Of a DNA stretch of 64,000 nucleotides, positions 1 to 9,393 are shown piece after piece (position 1 is the first letter of the stretch; each line of letters begins with the position of its first letter). Source of the stretch: Streptococcus suis (lineage in GTDB: Bacteria > Bacillota > Bacilli > Lactobacillales > Streptococcaceae). The DNA lies in contig NZ_POIZ01000027.1 in NCBI RefSeq assembly GCF_002960425.1, positions 29,835 through 93,834 of the forward strand, in the 5' to 3' direction. The notes under the pieces are model-generated. The model was not told the DNA's origin and ran no database searches. It was given only the letters and a program-made list of their open reading frames with translations. The position numbers and the translations under genes were made by a program.

Positions 1-2
1 TT

Positions 3-2363
3 GTGCGAAAGAAAAAGGGGCTACACAAGACCATTTTTGAGAAAGTGCAGAAGGATGGCTATGTTCGGGTCCGTGTCAATGGAGATGTCTATGATGTGTC
101 GGAAGTGCCTGAGTTGTCTAAGAGCAAGGCTCATAACATTGAGGTTGTGGTCGATCGGATTGTCATCAAAGAAGGCATTCGTTCGCGACTTTTTGACTCC
201 ATTGAGGCGGCCCTGCGGATTGCGGACGGCTATGTCATCATCGATACCATGGACGATAAGGAACTGCTTTTCTCTGAGTACTACGCCTGTCCAGTTTGTG
301 GCTTTACGGTGCCTGAGTTGGAGCCTCGCCTCTTCTCTTTCAATGCTCCTTTTGGGTCTTGTAGCGACTGTGACGGTTTGGGCATGAAGCTGGAAGTGGA
401 TACGGATTTGATTGTCCCAGATGCCAGCAAGACCTTGCGTGACGGTGCCTTGGCTCCTTGGAATCCAATCTCTTCCAACTACTATCCTCAGATGCTGGAG
501 CAAGCTATGAACCATTTTGGTGTGGACATGGACAAGCCTTTCGAGGAATTGACGGAAGAGGAGAAAAACCTGATTTTCAACGGTTCTGACGGGAAGGAAT
601 TCCATTTCCATTATGAAAATGAGTTCGGTGGGGTGCGGGATATTGACATTCCATTCGAGGGCTTGATTACCAACATCAACCGCCGTTACCGTGAAACCAA
701 TAGTGATTATACACGGACAGTCATGAAGACTTACATGAATGAATTGACCTGTGGGACCTGCCACGGCTATCGCCTCAATGACCAAGCCTTATCTGTCAAG
801 GTCGGTGGTGAGAAGGGACTTCATATCGGGCAGTTGTCTGACTTGTCCGTAGCGGATCATCTGGAAGTCATTGAAAATCTGACCTTGTCTGAAAATGAAG
901 CCACCATTGCGACACCGATTGTCAAGGAAATCAAGGACCGCCTGTCCTTCCTTAATAACGTAGGTTTGAATTACCTGACATTGTCCCGAGCAGCAGGTAC
1001 CCTTTCGGGTGGGGAGAGTCAGCGGATTCGTCTGGCGACCCAGATTGGCTCCAACCTATCTGGTGTTCTTTACATCTTAGATGAGCCGTCGATTGGTTTG
1101 CACCAGCGGGACAATGACCGCCTGATTGCTAGTCTGAAAAAGATGCGTGATTTGGGCAATACCTTGATTGTGGTGGAGCATGATGAGGACACCATGCGTG
1201 AGGCGGACTGGTTGATTGATATCGGTCCAGGCGCAGGTGTCTTCGGTGGAGAAATCGTGGCCTCTGGAACGCCTGCCCAAGTAGCTAAAAACAAGAAATC
1301 CATTACAGGTCAGTACCTGTCTGGCAAACGAGAAATTCCAGTCCCTCTAGAACGCCGTGTCGGAAATGGTCGTTTCCTAGAGGTAACAGGTGCCAAGGAA
1401 AACAATCTGCAAGATGTAACGGTCCGTTTTCCACTCGGAAAATTTGTTGCGGTGACAGGGGTGTCTGGATCTGGTAAGTCAACTCTGGTCAACTCCATTT
1501 TGAAAAAAGCTATCGCCCAGAAACTCAATCGCAATTCGGACAAGCCAGGCAAGTTTAAAACCATTTCAGGAATTGAACACTTGGACCGCCTGATTGACAT
1601 TGACCAAAGCCCGATTGGACGGACACCACGTTCCAACCCAGCTACCTACACAGGTGTCTTTGACGATATTCGTGACCTCTTTGCCCAGACAAATGAAGCC
1701 AAAATCCGTGGCTACAAGAAGGGGCGTTTCTCCTTTAACGTCAAAGGTGGTCGTTGTGAAGCCTGTTCGGGTGATGGGATTATCAAGATTGAAATGCACT
1801 TCCTGCCTGATGTCTTTGTTCCTTGTGAAGTCTGTCATGGACATCGCTACAATTCTGAAACCTTGGAAGTACACTACAAGGAGAAAAATATCGCTCAGGT
1901 CCTTGATATGACGGTTAATGATGCGGTCGAGTTCTTCAAACACATTCCAAAAATCGAACGCAAGCTCCGCACCATTCAAGATGTGGGCTTGGGCTATGTG
2001 ACTTTGGGGCAACCTGCGACAACTCTTTCGGGTGGTGAGGCTCAGCGGATGAAATTGGCTTCTGAACTCCACAAGCGGTCAACTGGTAAGTCTTTGTATA
2101 TCCTGGACGAGCCAACGACTGGCCTACATACTGAGGACATTGCCCAATTACTCAAGGTCTTGGCCCGATTTGTCGATGACGGCAACACTGTCCTTGTCAT
2201 CGAGCACAATCTGGATGTGATCAAGACGGCTGACCACATTATCGACATGGGGCCAGAAGGCGGTGTCGGTGGCGGTACCGTTGTCGCGACAGGAACGCCA
2301 GAAGAAGTGGCTCAAAATCCAGCCAGCTTTACAGGCCAGTATCTGAAAACTAAGTTGAAATAA
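3..2363 (+). CDS. uvrA: UvrABC system protein A, 5'-truncated by the window edge
   Basis: Damage-recognition ATPase of nucleotide excision repair, which loads UvrB on distorted DNA. The visible 786 residues lack roughly the first 150 of the usual ~940, including the first Walker A, because the window starts inside the gene. Seen in order: a zinc finger beginning CPVC (about residue 96), the first ABC signature LSGGESQRIRLA (~334) with ILDEPSIGLH, the second Walker A GVSGSGKST (~486), a second zinc finger beginning CEACSGDG (~586), and the second signature LSGGEAQRMKLA (~675). A rho-independent terminator follows at once, so it ends its transcript. The reading frame is intact; the identification is secure. 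Confidence 0.97.
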   Translation: MRKKKGLHKTIFEKVQKDGYVRVRVNGDVYDVSEVPELSKSKAHNIEVVVDRIVIKEGIRSRLFDSIEAALRIADGYVIIDTMDDKELLFSEYYACPVCGFTVPELEPRLFSFNAPFGSCSDCDGLGMKLEVDTDLIVPDASKTLRDGALAPWNPISSNYYPQMLEQAMNHFGVDMDKPFEELTEEEKNLIFNGSDGKEFHFHYENEFGGVRDIDIPFEGLITNINRRYRETNSDYTRTVMKTYMNELTCGTCHGYRLNDQALSVKVGGEKGLHIGQLSDLSVADHLEVIENLTLSENEATIATPIVKEIKDRLSFLNNVGLNYLTLSRAAGTLSGGESQRIRLATQIGSNLSGVLYILDEPSIGLHQRDNDRLIASLKKMRDLGNTLIVVEHDEDTMREADWLIDIGPGAGVFGGEIVASGTPAQVAKNKKSITGQYLSGKREIPVPLERRVGNGRFLEVTGAKENNLQDVTVRFPLGKFVAVTGVSGSGKSTLVNSILKKAIAQKLNRNSDKPGKFKTISGIEHLDRLIDIDQSPIGRTPRSNPATYTGVFDDIRDLFAQTNEAKIRGYKKGRFSFNVKGGRCEACSGDGIIKIEMHFLPDVFVPCEVCHGHRYNSETLEVHYKEKNIAQVLDMTVNDAVEFFKHIPKIERKLRTIQDVGLGYVTLGQPATTLSGGEAQRMKLASELHKRSTGKSLYILDEPTTGLHTEDIAQLLKVLARFVDDGNTVLVIEHNLDVIKTADHIIDMGPEGGVGGGTVVATGTPEEVAQNPASFTGQYLKTKLK

Positions 2364-2370
2364 GCAAGTA

Positions 2371-2394
2371 AAAAAGAGCCGTCGGCTCTTTTTT
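2371..2394 (+). terminator. Rho-independent terminator after uvrA
   Basis: AAAAAGAGCC and GGCTCTTTTTT pair around a three-base loop and end in a T run, 8 bases after the uvrA stop codon. Confidence 0.9.
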
Positions 2395-2485
2395 ACTCTT
2401 GAGAATACTTTTTTTTACTTGCAATTGCTTAAATGGCATAAATTCGCTATAATAGAAAAAATAAGGTTTCAATAAGGAGATGTCC

Positions 2486-3832
2486 ATGCAATCTGAATAC
2501 GTTTTACTCTGCAGTCCATACCGATATAGCTCGGTTTTTGCGAATGTAGTGAATAGACAATTTATCGAAAAAGAACTACTGAGTGTCGTCATGCCAGGTG
2601 TCAACATTACGACAAGAAGTATGCTGAGAACCATGTTGGAAACAAACTATGGTATTACGGATGAGTCGAGTTTGAAGGAAGAAATTGCCAAGCTTGAAAA
2701 TGGTGATTATCATGCTTTAGAAGATATTTCTTCATTTCTCAATGGAATAGAGAATTCAGAGGTAAAAGAATTTTATCTTTCTTTACATGAATTAACAGAT
2801 TCTCGAAACATCCAAGGCTTTGACGATTGCCGTATTATTGATGTCTTAACGAAATCCTATGCAGCTCGCTTGATTTCCAAAGAAGAATTTGAGGAACTCT
2901 TTACTAAGCAAACGGAACGTATCAGAAATGGTTATCAAACTTGGGAACAGTATCTAGCATCTTGTGTACTTGGAAAATTGCTTCAATTTATCCCAGCTTC
3001 AGAAACCATTAAAAGTGTTGAAGATTACATCATAGATATTTATTCCTTCTGTATTGCACCGACCAATGTATTTGCCTATGGGACGTTTTGGGCAAATCAC
3101 GACTTGGCTCATTTGACAGCCTTGTTAGAAAACTTCTTGCCCGAGGAAATTCTTACAGATATCAAATCCAGACAAAATCTTGTCGATTATAAGGGGCAGA
3201 TTCCAGGCTTGAATGCACCTTCAAATGCCTTGATTGCTTACTTTGATGAAAAATACATAGACACAAATTTGATTGATACCAATCGTTATGATTATCTAAG
3301 TCAGCTTGCGGACTATGTTTTTTGGACACCACTGGTTGAGAACAATCTGGAATGGCTGATTACAGAAAAGAATCTGAAAGAACAAGACACAATTCTGTTG
3401 CCGACAGAATTTGCCAGCTATTATTCAGCCAGCGAATTTTGGGATTGTTACAAAAAATACCCTGAATTACAGAATGAACATATTTTTGCCATGTTTAAAG
3501 GTGTTTTCAGTATAACTGTCTTGTTTACGGAAGAAGCAGCATACACCTTTAAGAAAAAATTATTCGGAAAACCTGCACTGGTTAAAATCCCTTGGGACCA
3601 AGTTCCTTTACAGGCTTCCCTTGATTTAGAATTTAAAGAGAGCAGAATCCTTTTGGATAAAAAGGTTATTTCTGATGTCAGTCCAGTTTTAAGTGAAATT
3701 GGTTTAAATGAAGACACATTATCAAGCCTAAATTCTCAAGAAAGAAAAGCACTTGAAAAGGAATGGCAAGAAAAAATGAATCAGTTCCTAGAGAGTATTC
3801 CACAACGAATTCGTGAATTCAAAGGGAAATGA
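2486..3832 (+). CDS. Conserved hypothetical protein, DUF1266-like
   Basis: A soluble 448-residue protein without signal peptide or membrane segments. Residues about 145-210 (GYQTWEQYLASCVLGKLLQF and following) resemble DUF1266 proteins, which have no established function; this match is from memory and moderate. An in-frame ATG at 2480 directly abuts the AAGGAG at 2474-2479, so the ATG at 2486, six bases from it, is the better start. It has its own promoter-like TATAAT (about 2449) and a terminator downstream, so it is probably monocistronic between uvrA and pepP. No catalytic motif was recognised. Confidence 0.7.
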   Translation: MQSEYVLLCSPYRYSSVFANVVNRQFIEKELLSVVMPGVNITTRSMLRTMLETNYGITDESSLKEEIAKLENGDYHALEDISSFLNGIENSEVKEFYLSLHELTDSRNIQGFDDCRIIDVLTKSYAARLISKEEFEELFTKQTERIRNGYQTWEQYLASCVLGKLLQFIPASETIKSVEDYIIDIYSFCIAPTNVFAYGTFWANHDLAHLTALLENFLPEEILTDIKSRQNLVDYKGQIPGLNAPSNALIAYFDEKYIDTNLIDTNRYDYLSQLADYVFWTPLVENNLEWLITEKNLKEQDTILLPTEFASYYSASEFWDCYKKYPELQNEHIFAMFKGVFSITVLFTEEAAYTFKKKLFGKPALVKIPWDQVPLQASLDLEFKESRILLDKKVISDVSPVLSEIGLNEDTLSSLNSQERKALEKEWQEKMNQFLESIPQRIREFKGK

Positions 3833-3854
3833 GAGGAAACTGGTTGAGTTGTTC

Positions 3855-3879
3855 AAAAAGTCGCATTAGCGGCTTTTTA
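3855..3879 (+). terminator. Rho-independent terminator
   Basis: AAAAAGTCGC pairs with GCGGCTTTTT (one G-T pair) and runs into T-rich sequence, between the DUF1266-like gene and pepP. Confidence 0.8.
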
Positions 3880-3952
3880 TTTTGCTGCTGGAAAAAATTG
3901 GTATTTGCCCGCATTTCTGCTATAATAGTTACAAAATCTTTGGAGGTGTAGA

Positions 3953-5014
3953 ATGCAAAAAAGACTTGAAAAATTTGAAGCAAAATTAGCCCAATCAGAT
4001 GTGGATGGGATTTTGGTAACAGGTCAGAACAATATTTATTACCTGACAGGTTTTTGGGGAACAGAGGCAACTGTATTCATCAGTGGCAAACGCCGTTTGT
4101 TTGTAACGGATGCACGCTATACTTTGATTGCCAAGGCGACAGTGCAAGGCTTTGATATTATCGACAGCCGTTTTGCTCTTGAAGAGATTGCCAAGCTAAT
4201 AAAAGAAGATCATCTTGAAAAAATTGGTTTTGATAGCGAGGTAACTTATGGTTTCTATCAAAGTCTGACCAGCATTTTTGAGGGGTATCAGTTGGTCGCT
4301 ATGTCCAACTTTATTGAAGACTTGCGTATGATTAAGGACGAGAAAGAAATTGCGACCATTCGTCGTGCTTGTCAGATTTCGGATCAGGCTTTTATGGATG
4401 TTCTTGACTTTATCAAGCCAGGTCAGACGACTGAGATGGATGTCAATCATTTTCTGGATCACCGCATGCGTCAACTCGGTGCAGAAGGGGCATCGTTTGA
4501 GTTTATCGTAGCGTCTGGTTACCGCTCTGCCATGCCCCACGGAAGAGCTTCAGAAAAGCTAATCCAAACTGGTGAAAGCTTGACCTTGGACTTTGGTTGT
4601 TACTACCAGCATTATGTCAGCGATATGACGCGGACTATCCATATCGGCCATGTTACTGATCAGGAGCGAGAAATTTACGATGTGGTCTTGCGTGCCAATA
4701 AAGCCTTGATTGAGCAGGCCAAAGAGGGTGTGACTTACCGAGAGTTTGATGCGATTCCTCGTGAGATTATCAATGCGGCGGGTTACGGAGCCAACTTCAC
4801 CCATGGCATCGGTCACGGAATCGGCTTGGATATTCATGAGTATCCATATTTTGGAAAATCTGACGAACCTATCAAGGCAGGAATGGTCTTGACGGATGAG
4901 CCTGGAATTTATTTGGATGACAAATACGGTGTCCGTATCGAAGATGATTTGCTAATCACGGAAAATGGCTGTGAAGTCTTGACCTTAGCTCCAAAAGAAT
5001 TGATTGTTCTATAG
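3953..5014 (+). CDS. pepP: Xaa-Pro aminopeptidase/dipeptidase, M24 family
   Basis: Cytosolic metallopeptidase that removes an N-terminal residue ahead of proline. A creatinase-like N-terminal domain (1-125) is followed by the pita-bread catalytic domain. All five M24 metal ligands can be seen: Asp in LDFGCYY and in SDMTRT (about 213 and 224), His in THGIGHGIGL (~287), Glu in DEPGIY (~316) and Glu in VRIEDD (~330). Length 353 fits the family. The start is ATG with GGAGGTG upstream and a TATAAT at about 3922. Whether the in vivo substrate is a dipeptide (PepQ) or longer peptide (PepP) cannot be decided here; its place ahead of efp, as in other streptococci, favours the aminopeptidase P type. 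Confidence 0.88.
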   Translation: MQKRLEKFEAKLAQSDVDGILVTGQNNIYYLTGFWGTEATVFISGKRRLFVTDARYTLIAKATVQGFDIIDSRFALEEIAKLIKEDHLEKIGFDSEVTYGFYQSLTSIFEGYQLVAMSNFIEDLRMIKDEKEIATIRRACQISDQAFMDVLDFIKPGQTTEMDVNHFLDHRMRQLGAEGASFEFIVASGYRSAMPHGRASEKLIQTGESLTLDFGCYYQHYVSDMTRTIHIGHVTDQEREIYDVVLRANKALIEQAKEGVTYREFDAIPREIINAAGYGANFTHGIGHGIGLDIHEYPYFGKSDEPIKAGMVLTDEPGIYLDDKYGVRIEDDLLITENGCEVLTLAPKELIVL

Positions 5015-5171
5015 TTTTCAGTTTATCTTTTATTACGTCGGCAAATGAGGAAACTTCGTTTCGATATTTCCAACTTCAAATACTCCACTGGAGTATTTGA
5101 ACTCGCCTCGCCGTACCTTAGTACAGCCTTCAGCTCGTTGCCTAGTACTAAAAGTAAACTGATAAACTATA
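5010..5171 (+). repeat. BOX-like intergenic repeat, copy 1 (pepP-efp)
   Basis: About 160 bases with imperfect terminal inverted repeats (5010-5035 against 5144-5171). The 3' half AACTCGCC..CGCCGTAC..CAGCTCGTTGCCTAGTAC recurs at copies 2-4. An inserted module carries a perfect hairpin, CAAATACTCC with GGAGTATTTG (about 5077-5099). The modular build recalls pneumococcal BOX elements. A 77-codon open frame across it is judged not to be a gene. Confidence 0.8.
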
Positions 5172-5274
5172 AACTAGGAGTATTTTCTAATGTAGTATTA
5201 GAAGATTTGAGAAATTTGTCAGTTTGTGGTAAAATAAAACGAATAAATAAATTTTTGAAGAGGTATTCAATACA

Positions 5275-5832
5275 ATGATTGAAGCAAGTAAACTTAGAGC
5301 AGGTATGACCTTCGAAGCTGAAGGAAAATTGATTAAGGTTTTGGAAGCTAGCCACCACAAGCCAGGTAAGGGGAACACAATCATGCGTATGAAATTGCGT
5401 GATGTGCGTACAGGTTCTACTTTCGATACAACTTACCGTCCAGATGAAAAATTTGAACAAGCCATCATCGAAACTGTTCCAGCACAATATCTTTACCAAA
5501 TGGATGATACAGCTTTCTTCATGAATACTGAAACATACGACCAGTATGAAATTCCAGTAGCGACTATCAAAGAAGAATTGCTCTACATCTTGGAAAACTC
5601 AGATGTGAAAATCCAGTTCTACGGAACAGAAGTAATCGGTGTGACTGTACCAACAACTGTTGAATTGGTTGTAGCAGAAACCCAACCATCTATCAAAGGT
5701 GCTACTGTGACTGGTTCAGGTAAACCAGCTACAATGGAAACAGGTTTGGTGGTAAACGTACCAGACTTTATCGAAGCAGGTCAAAAACTTGTGATTAACA
5801 CAGCTGAGGGAACTTACGTATCACGCGCTTAA
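5275..5832 (+). CDS. efp: Translation elongation factor P
   Basis: Binds between the P and E sites of the ribosome and relieves stalling at polyproline stretches. 185 residues, the normal length, with the KOW-like N domain and two OB domains. The tip loop reads HHKPGKGN, with Lys32 in the place that is modified in many bacteria. The start is ATG after an AAGAGG at 5258-5263, and a TATAAT-like element lies upstream, after the repeat. It heads the efp-yqhY-nusB group (26-base gap, then an overlap), which is probably one transcript. Confidence 0.97.
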   Translation: MIEASKLRAGMTFEAEGKLIKVLEASHHKPGKGNTIMRMKLRDVRTGSTFDTTYRPDEKFEQAIIETVPAQYLYQMDDTAFFMNTETYDQYEIPVATIKEELLYILENSDVKIQFYGTEVIGVTVPTTVELVVAETQPSIKGATVTGSGKPATMETGLVVNVPDFIEAGQKLVINTAEGTYVSRA

Positions 5833-5858
5833 TCGTTTCCTCCTAGAAAGGAGAGCTT

Positions 5859-6251
5859 ATGACAACAGAATACCAAGGTGAAATTGTTATTGCACCACGC
5901 GTTCTTGAAGTGATTACAGGTATTGCAGCAGCCAAAGTAGAAGGAGTACATTCTCTCCAAAACAAACGTGTTGCAGATACTTGGTCAAAAACATCCTTAA
6001 ATAAAGGCGTCTATCTTCAAACGGATGAAGAAGGTAAGGTAACAGCAGACATCTATGTTTACCTAGAGTACGGTGTCAATGTTCCAGCTGTGTCTATGGA
6101 TATTCAACGTACAGTCAAAACCGCTATCTTTAACTATGCGGAAGTTGAAGTCAATGCTGTCAATATCCATGTTAACGGCATTGTTCCTGACAAAACACCT
6201 AAACCAGCCTTGAAAGATTTATTCGGAGAGGATTTCCTCGATGAAGAATAA
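5859..6251 (+). CDS. yqhY: Asp23/Gls24 family envelope stress response protein
   Basis: A 130-residue Asp23-domain protein (residues about 5-115: IVIAPRVLEVITGIAA at the front, a central VYLEYGVNVP segment). Relatives sit beneath the membrane or are linked to fatty-acid synthesis control and envelope stress; the exact role in streptococci is unsettled. A strong AGAAAGGAG precedes the ATG. The acidic C-terminus overlaps the start of nusB by 11 bases, which suggests translational coupling. The efp-yqhY-nusB order is the common Firmicutes one. Confidence 0.9.
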   Translation: MTTEYQGEIVIAPRVLEVITGIAAAKVEGVHSLQNKRVADTWSKTSLNKGVYLQTDEEGKVTADIYVYLEYGVNVPAVSMDIQRTVKTAIFNYAEVEVNAVNIHVNGIVPDKTPKPALKDLFGEDFLDEE

Positions 6252-6660
6252 TAGACATGCCCTGCGTAAGTGTGCTTTGCAGGCGATCGTATCCCTAGAA
6301 TTTGGTCAAGAACCTGTTCAGGCAGCTCAATTCTCTTATCTTTACGATCAAGAAGAGGAACAAGACGGCATTGAAATTCCACTTTTCCTCCTCAATCTTG
6401 TCAATGGTGTTGCAGATTACCGTGAGGAATTGGACAAGGACTTGTCTAGCCGATTAAAAGCTGGCTGGACCTTGGACCGCTTAACCTTGATTGATAAGAA
6501 CATCATGCGTTTGGGTCTTTTTGAAATCTTGCATTTCGAAGAAACTCCAGACCGTGTAGCTGTCAATGAAGCTATCGAGCTAGCCAAAGAATTCTCAGAC
6601 GAAGCTTCAGCCAAGTTCGTTAACGGTGTTTTGAGCCAATTTGTGAAAGAAGAAGCCTAA
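6241..6660 (+). CDS. nusB: Transcription antitermination protein NusB
   Basis: Small all-helical RNA-binding protein that with NusE recognises boxA RNA in rRNA operons and supports antitermination. 139 residues; the typical C-terminal half reads LIDKNIMRLGLFEILHFE, then VAVNEAIELAKEFSDE and AKFVNGVL. It starts inside the 3' end of yqhY and is the last gene of the efp group; a BOX-like repeat follows. Confidence 0.95.
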   Translation: MKNNRHALRKCALQAIVSLEFGQEPVQAAQFSYLYDQEEEQDGIEIPLFLLNLVNGVADYREELDKDLSSRLKAGWTLDRLTLIDKNIMRLGLFEILHFEETPDRVAVNEAIELAKEFSDEASAKFVNGVLSQFVKEEA

Positions 6661-6692
6661 TCAGGTTTCTTTTTGTTTTTGGGCAATCGTCA

Positions 6693-6846
6693 TTTAGTTT
6701 TTCTTTTATTACTTCGTTAACTCGCCTTGCCTAACTCTAGTTATGCCTGCGGCTATTGAGGCGAAATTGCTTCGCCCAATCTCCAGCCTTCAAAGGTTCC
6801 CCGAACCTTTGAAGCGAGTACTAAAAGTAAACTAAAAGACTATAAA
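6693..6846 (+). repeat. BOX-like intergenic repeat, copy 2 (nusB-scrR)
   Basis: Ends pair as TTTAGTTTTTCTTTTATTAC against GTACTAAAAGTAAACTAAAA. The core ACTTCGTTAACTCGCCTTGCC and TGCCTGCGGCT match copies 3 and 4. The insert holds two hairpins not found in the others: GGCGAA/TTCGCC, and CTTCAAAGGTTC/GAACCTTTGAAG at about 6787-6813. Confidence 0.8.
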
Positions 6847-6880
6847 AAACCGTACCCGATTTCTATCAAGTACAGTTTTG
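6846..6880 (-). terminator. Probable terminator of scrBR
   Basis: On the minus strand AACTGTAC pairs with GTACGGTT and is followed by TTTT, just after the scrR stop. Confidence 0.65.
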
Positions 6881-6888
6881 AATGACAA

Positions 6889-7854
6889 TTAAATGCTGGC
6901 CCCTGCTAACAGGGATACCGGTAGGATGTAGTTATGCTTACTCAATTCCTTACCCTCGATTGTATCAATCAATAAATCAACCATAAGTTTAGCAATGTCA
7001 TCTAAGGGTTGTTTGATAGTCGTTAGTTGAGGATAGAAGTTTTCAATAAAATGGGTTCCATCATAGCCGATGAGCTTTATATCGCGAGGAATGGAGAGAT
7101 TGAGTGAACGTGCTACATTCCAGACCAACATAGCTGTCGCATCACCGGATACAAAAATCCCATCCGGCTGGTGTTTTTCGATGATGGTACGGATTTCCAT
7201 TTCTTTGCGAACAGGAGTAAAGTCACTAGATACGTGATAAACGATGGCATCTGGTAGGATAGAAAGAAAGCCTAATTGACGAAGTCCAGTCGGTGAATTG
7301 GAATCGTCATTACCAGAAATCATAATCGGACGTTGGCAGCCTGATTTTTTAAGAGTACGGGCTGCCAGAACACCTCCGGCATGGTTATCAGAAGATACAA
7401 CTGGGATGGAAGGGGACAGGTTGCGGTCAAAGGCAATGATCGGTGCGGATACACGGTCGTAGTCCTTGATCCCCAAGTTATGACTGCCTGAAATGATCCC
7501 ATCCACCTGGTTGGCAGCCAACATCTCCAAGTATTCTCTTTCCTTTTCGGATTCATGCTGGCTATTGCAAATAATCGTCTTGTAACCACGGTTGAAGAGT
7601 TGGCTTTCCAAATGGCTAATTAACTCGGCATAGAATATATTGTTGATATTAGGGAAAATCAAACCAACTAGCTTGGCAGACTTACCTTGCAAACTACGCG
7701 CTAAGTTATTAGGTTTGTAGCCTAGTTCTCGCATGGCTTCTTCAACTTTGCGGACCGTTTTTTCCGATAAGTAGCCCTTTTTATTGATAACACGAGAAAC
7801 CGTTGTCGGGCTAACTCCAGCAAGCTGGGCGACATCAGTTAGTTTTGCGACCAT
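6889..7854 (-). CDS. scrR: Sucrose operon repressor, LacI family
   Basis: Represses the sucrose genes in the absence of sucrose or fructose signals. 321 residues: an N-terminal LacI helix-turn-helix (TDVAQLAGVSPTTVSRVIN, residues 6-24), a hinge helix NNLARSLQ, then a periplasmic-binding-protein-like effector domain. Its ATG lies inside scrB, a 20-base overlap, so the two are almost certainly co-transcribed and translationally coupled. AAACGTTT operators upstream of scrB and scrA are its probable targets, which would make the loop autoregulatory. Confidence 0.93.
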   Translation of the reverse strand: MVAKLTDVAQLAGVSPTTVSRVINKKGYLSEKTVRKVEEAMRELGYKPNNLARSLQGKSAKLVGLIFPNINNIFYAELISHLESQLFNRGYKTIICNSQHESEKEREYLEMLAANQVDGIISGSHNLGIKDYDRVSAPIIAFDRNLSPSIPVVSSDNHAGGVLAARTLKKSGCQRPIMISGNDDSNSPTGLRQLGFLSILPDAIVYHVSSDFTPVRKEMEIRTIIEKHQPDGIFVSGDATAMLVWNVARSLNLSIPRDIKLIGYDGTHFIENFYPQLTTIKQPLDDIAKLMVDLLIDTIEGKELSKHNYILPVSLLAGASI

Positions 7855-9289
7855 AATCTAAATGGTAGTAGGTTCCAGTCGGATTGCCAGCAGTGATGGC
7901 GATACCATTTTGATCTGCATGAGGGAAGACACGACCAGAAAATACCTTTTCTCCTTTATTGATGAAAATTTCAAAGACTGATTTGTCAATGAAGATATTG
8001 GCAGTTAATGCACCTGCCTCAATAGCACATGAGCGGCTTGTACCGAAATCTAAAGCAAATGGCTGGCCACAATGTTCACGGTCCACTGTAATCTGTCCCT
8101 TCTCTGTATCGACAGTCAAGACAAGACCCTGATTGTCTTTATTTGCGAATAGAACGATTTCATGCTTAGTATCTGCTGAAAAATCAAGTTCCAATTCATA
8201 AACATTGTTGGTTTCGCTTTGGTTTGAAAATGGCTGAGCTTCTTGGCGAAGGCTGGTAATGGCTTCCACAGGGTACTGATAAAGTTTACCGTCCTTGATA
8301 GATAATTCTTTAACCAATGACAAACAGCCTTGGTAATCATAAGCATCTGTTGGGTATTCCACATCGGGAAGAGCCAACCAGCTGACTGACAAGGTGCGAC
8401 CATCTGGAGCGTTGAAGGCTTGCGTTGCGTAGCACTCAAATCCGTAGTCTAAGTTGATCAATTCACTTGGTTCAACAATAGTTGCTGTTTCAGGATCAAA
8501 GCTCTGACCAATCTTGTACATATTTGGATAGATGTTGCCGTAGTCCAAGACTTCTTTGTCCAACCCTTGTGGGCAGTAGAGAAGGATTGGTTGCTCACCG
8601 ACGAATGCAATATTTGGACATTCCATCATATAGGCAGTTAAGTCGTTTGCAAAATCCAAATCGCCGACCAAGGTCCAGTTGAGGTAGTCATTGTTTTCAG
8701 CCTTATAAAGTTTGACAATCCCTTTCTTGTCCAAGTTTTGTCCACCGACAATGGCATAATATTGGCCTTTGTAGTTGAAGATTTGCGGATCGCGGAAGTG
8801 GTCTGTCGTATCTTCTGGTTGGTCAATCAAGATTTTGTTAATTTTTTCGATATTTCCATCCTTGTCCATCAAGGCACCGATTTGGTAGGGGTGGCGGACC
8901 CAATTTTCATCACGAACATTTCCTGTATAGAAGAGGAAGAGTTTGTCGCCAAATTCCATAGCAGAACCTGAGTAGGCTCCGTGGCTATCAAGTGGTGTAT
9001 CGGGATACATCACCGTACCAGTTTCTTCAAAGTGCACCAAGTCCGTTGATTCAGTATGTATCCATGATTTTAAGCCATGTGCAGCACCGAATGGGAAGTA
9101 CTGGTAGAAGAGGGTCCATTTTCCGTTGAAATATGAAAAGCCATTTGGATCGTTTAAAAGCCCGTGTGGAGTTTCAATATGAAAGTTGGTTCTCCAAGGG
9201 GAACTTTCAGTGTTTTTCTTGATTTTTTCAATGTATTCAGGTGTCCAGTCAGCGTAAGCTCTGTAACGTTCTTCAGTAGTAAAAGCCAT
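7835..9289 (-). CDS. scrB: Sucrose-6-phosphate hydrolase, GH32
   Basis: Cytosolic beta-fructofuranosidase that splits sucrose 6-phosphate, made by the ScrA permease, into glucose 6-phosphate and fructose. GH32 motifs: LLNDPNGF with the nucleophile Asp (about residue 45), FRDPQIF, and MECPNIA with the acid/base Glu; the C-terminal beta-sandwich ends IAITAGNPTGTYYHLDYG. The frame is open to 9352, but the family start (MAFTTEERYRAYADWTPEYI) and a GGAGAT six bases upstream favour the ATG at 9289, giving 484 residues. Divergent from scrA. Confidence 0.95.
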   Translation of the reverse strand: MAFTTEERYRAYADWTPEYIEKIKKNTESSPWRTNFHIETPHGLLNDPNGFSYFNGKWTLFYQYFPFGAAHGLKSWIHTESTDLVHFEETGTVMYPDTPLDSHGAYSGSAMEFGDKLFLFYTGNVRDENWVRHPYQIGALMDKDGNIEKINKILIDQPEDTTDHFRDPQIFNYKGQYYAIVGGQNLDKKGIVKLYKAENNDYLNWTLVGDLDFANDLTAYMMECPNIAFVGEQPILLYCPQGLDKEVLDYGNIYPNMYKIGQSFDPETATIVEPSELINLDYGFECYATQAFNAPDGRTLSVSWLALPDVEYPTDAYDYQGCLSLVKELSIKDGKLYQYPVEAITSLRQEAQPFSNQSETNNVYELELDFSADTKHEIVLFANKDNQGLVLTVDTEKGQITVDREHCGQPFALDFGTSRSCAIEAGALTANIFIDKSVFEIFINKGEKVFSGRVFPHADQNGIAITAGNPTGTYYHLDYGRKTN

Positions 9290-9328
9290 ACTATCTCCAA
9301 TTTTATCTAATATTTCAATTATTATAGT

Positions 9329-9336
9329 AAACGTTT
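9329..9336. promoter_or_regulatory. ScrR-type operator, scrB side
   Basis: Perfect palindrome AAACGTTT in GTAAACGTTTTC, next to an ATTATA that reads TATAAT on the scrB strand (9321-9326). LacI-family regulators recognise such a centre; assignment to ScrR is inferred from context. Confidence 0.7.
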
Positions 9337-9393
9337 TCTTGTTAAAAATCAAGCTTTTACCATGATTTTAAGAATTTTTTAAAAAATTCTGCA

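Noticed and set aside
21..785. 254-codon frame antisense to uvrA
   Set aside because: Long, but opposite to a conserved repair gene with all motifs; no independent support.
5045..5278. 77-codon plus-strand open frame between pepP and efp
   Set aside because: It runs through the BOX-like repeat and into the efp leader, has no ribosome-binding site, and its sequence reflects repeat structure.
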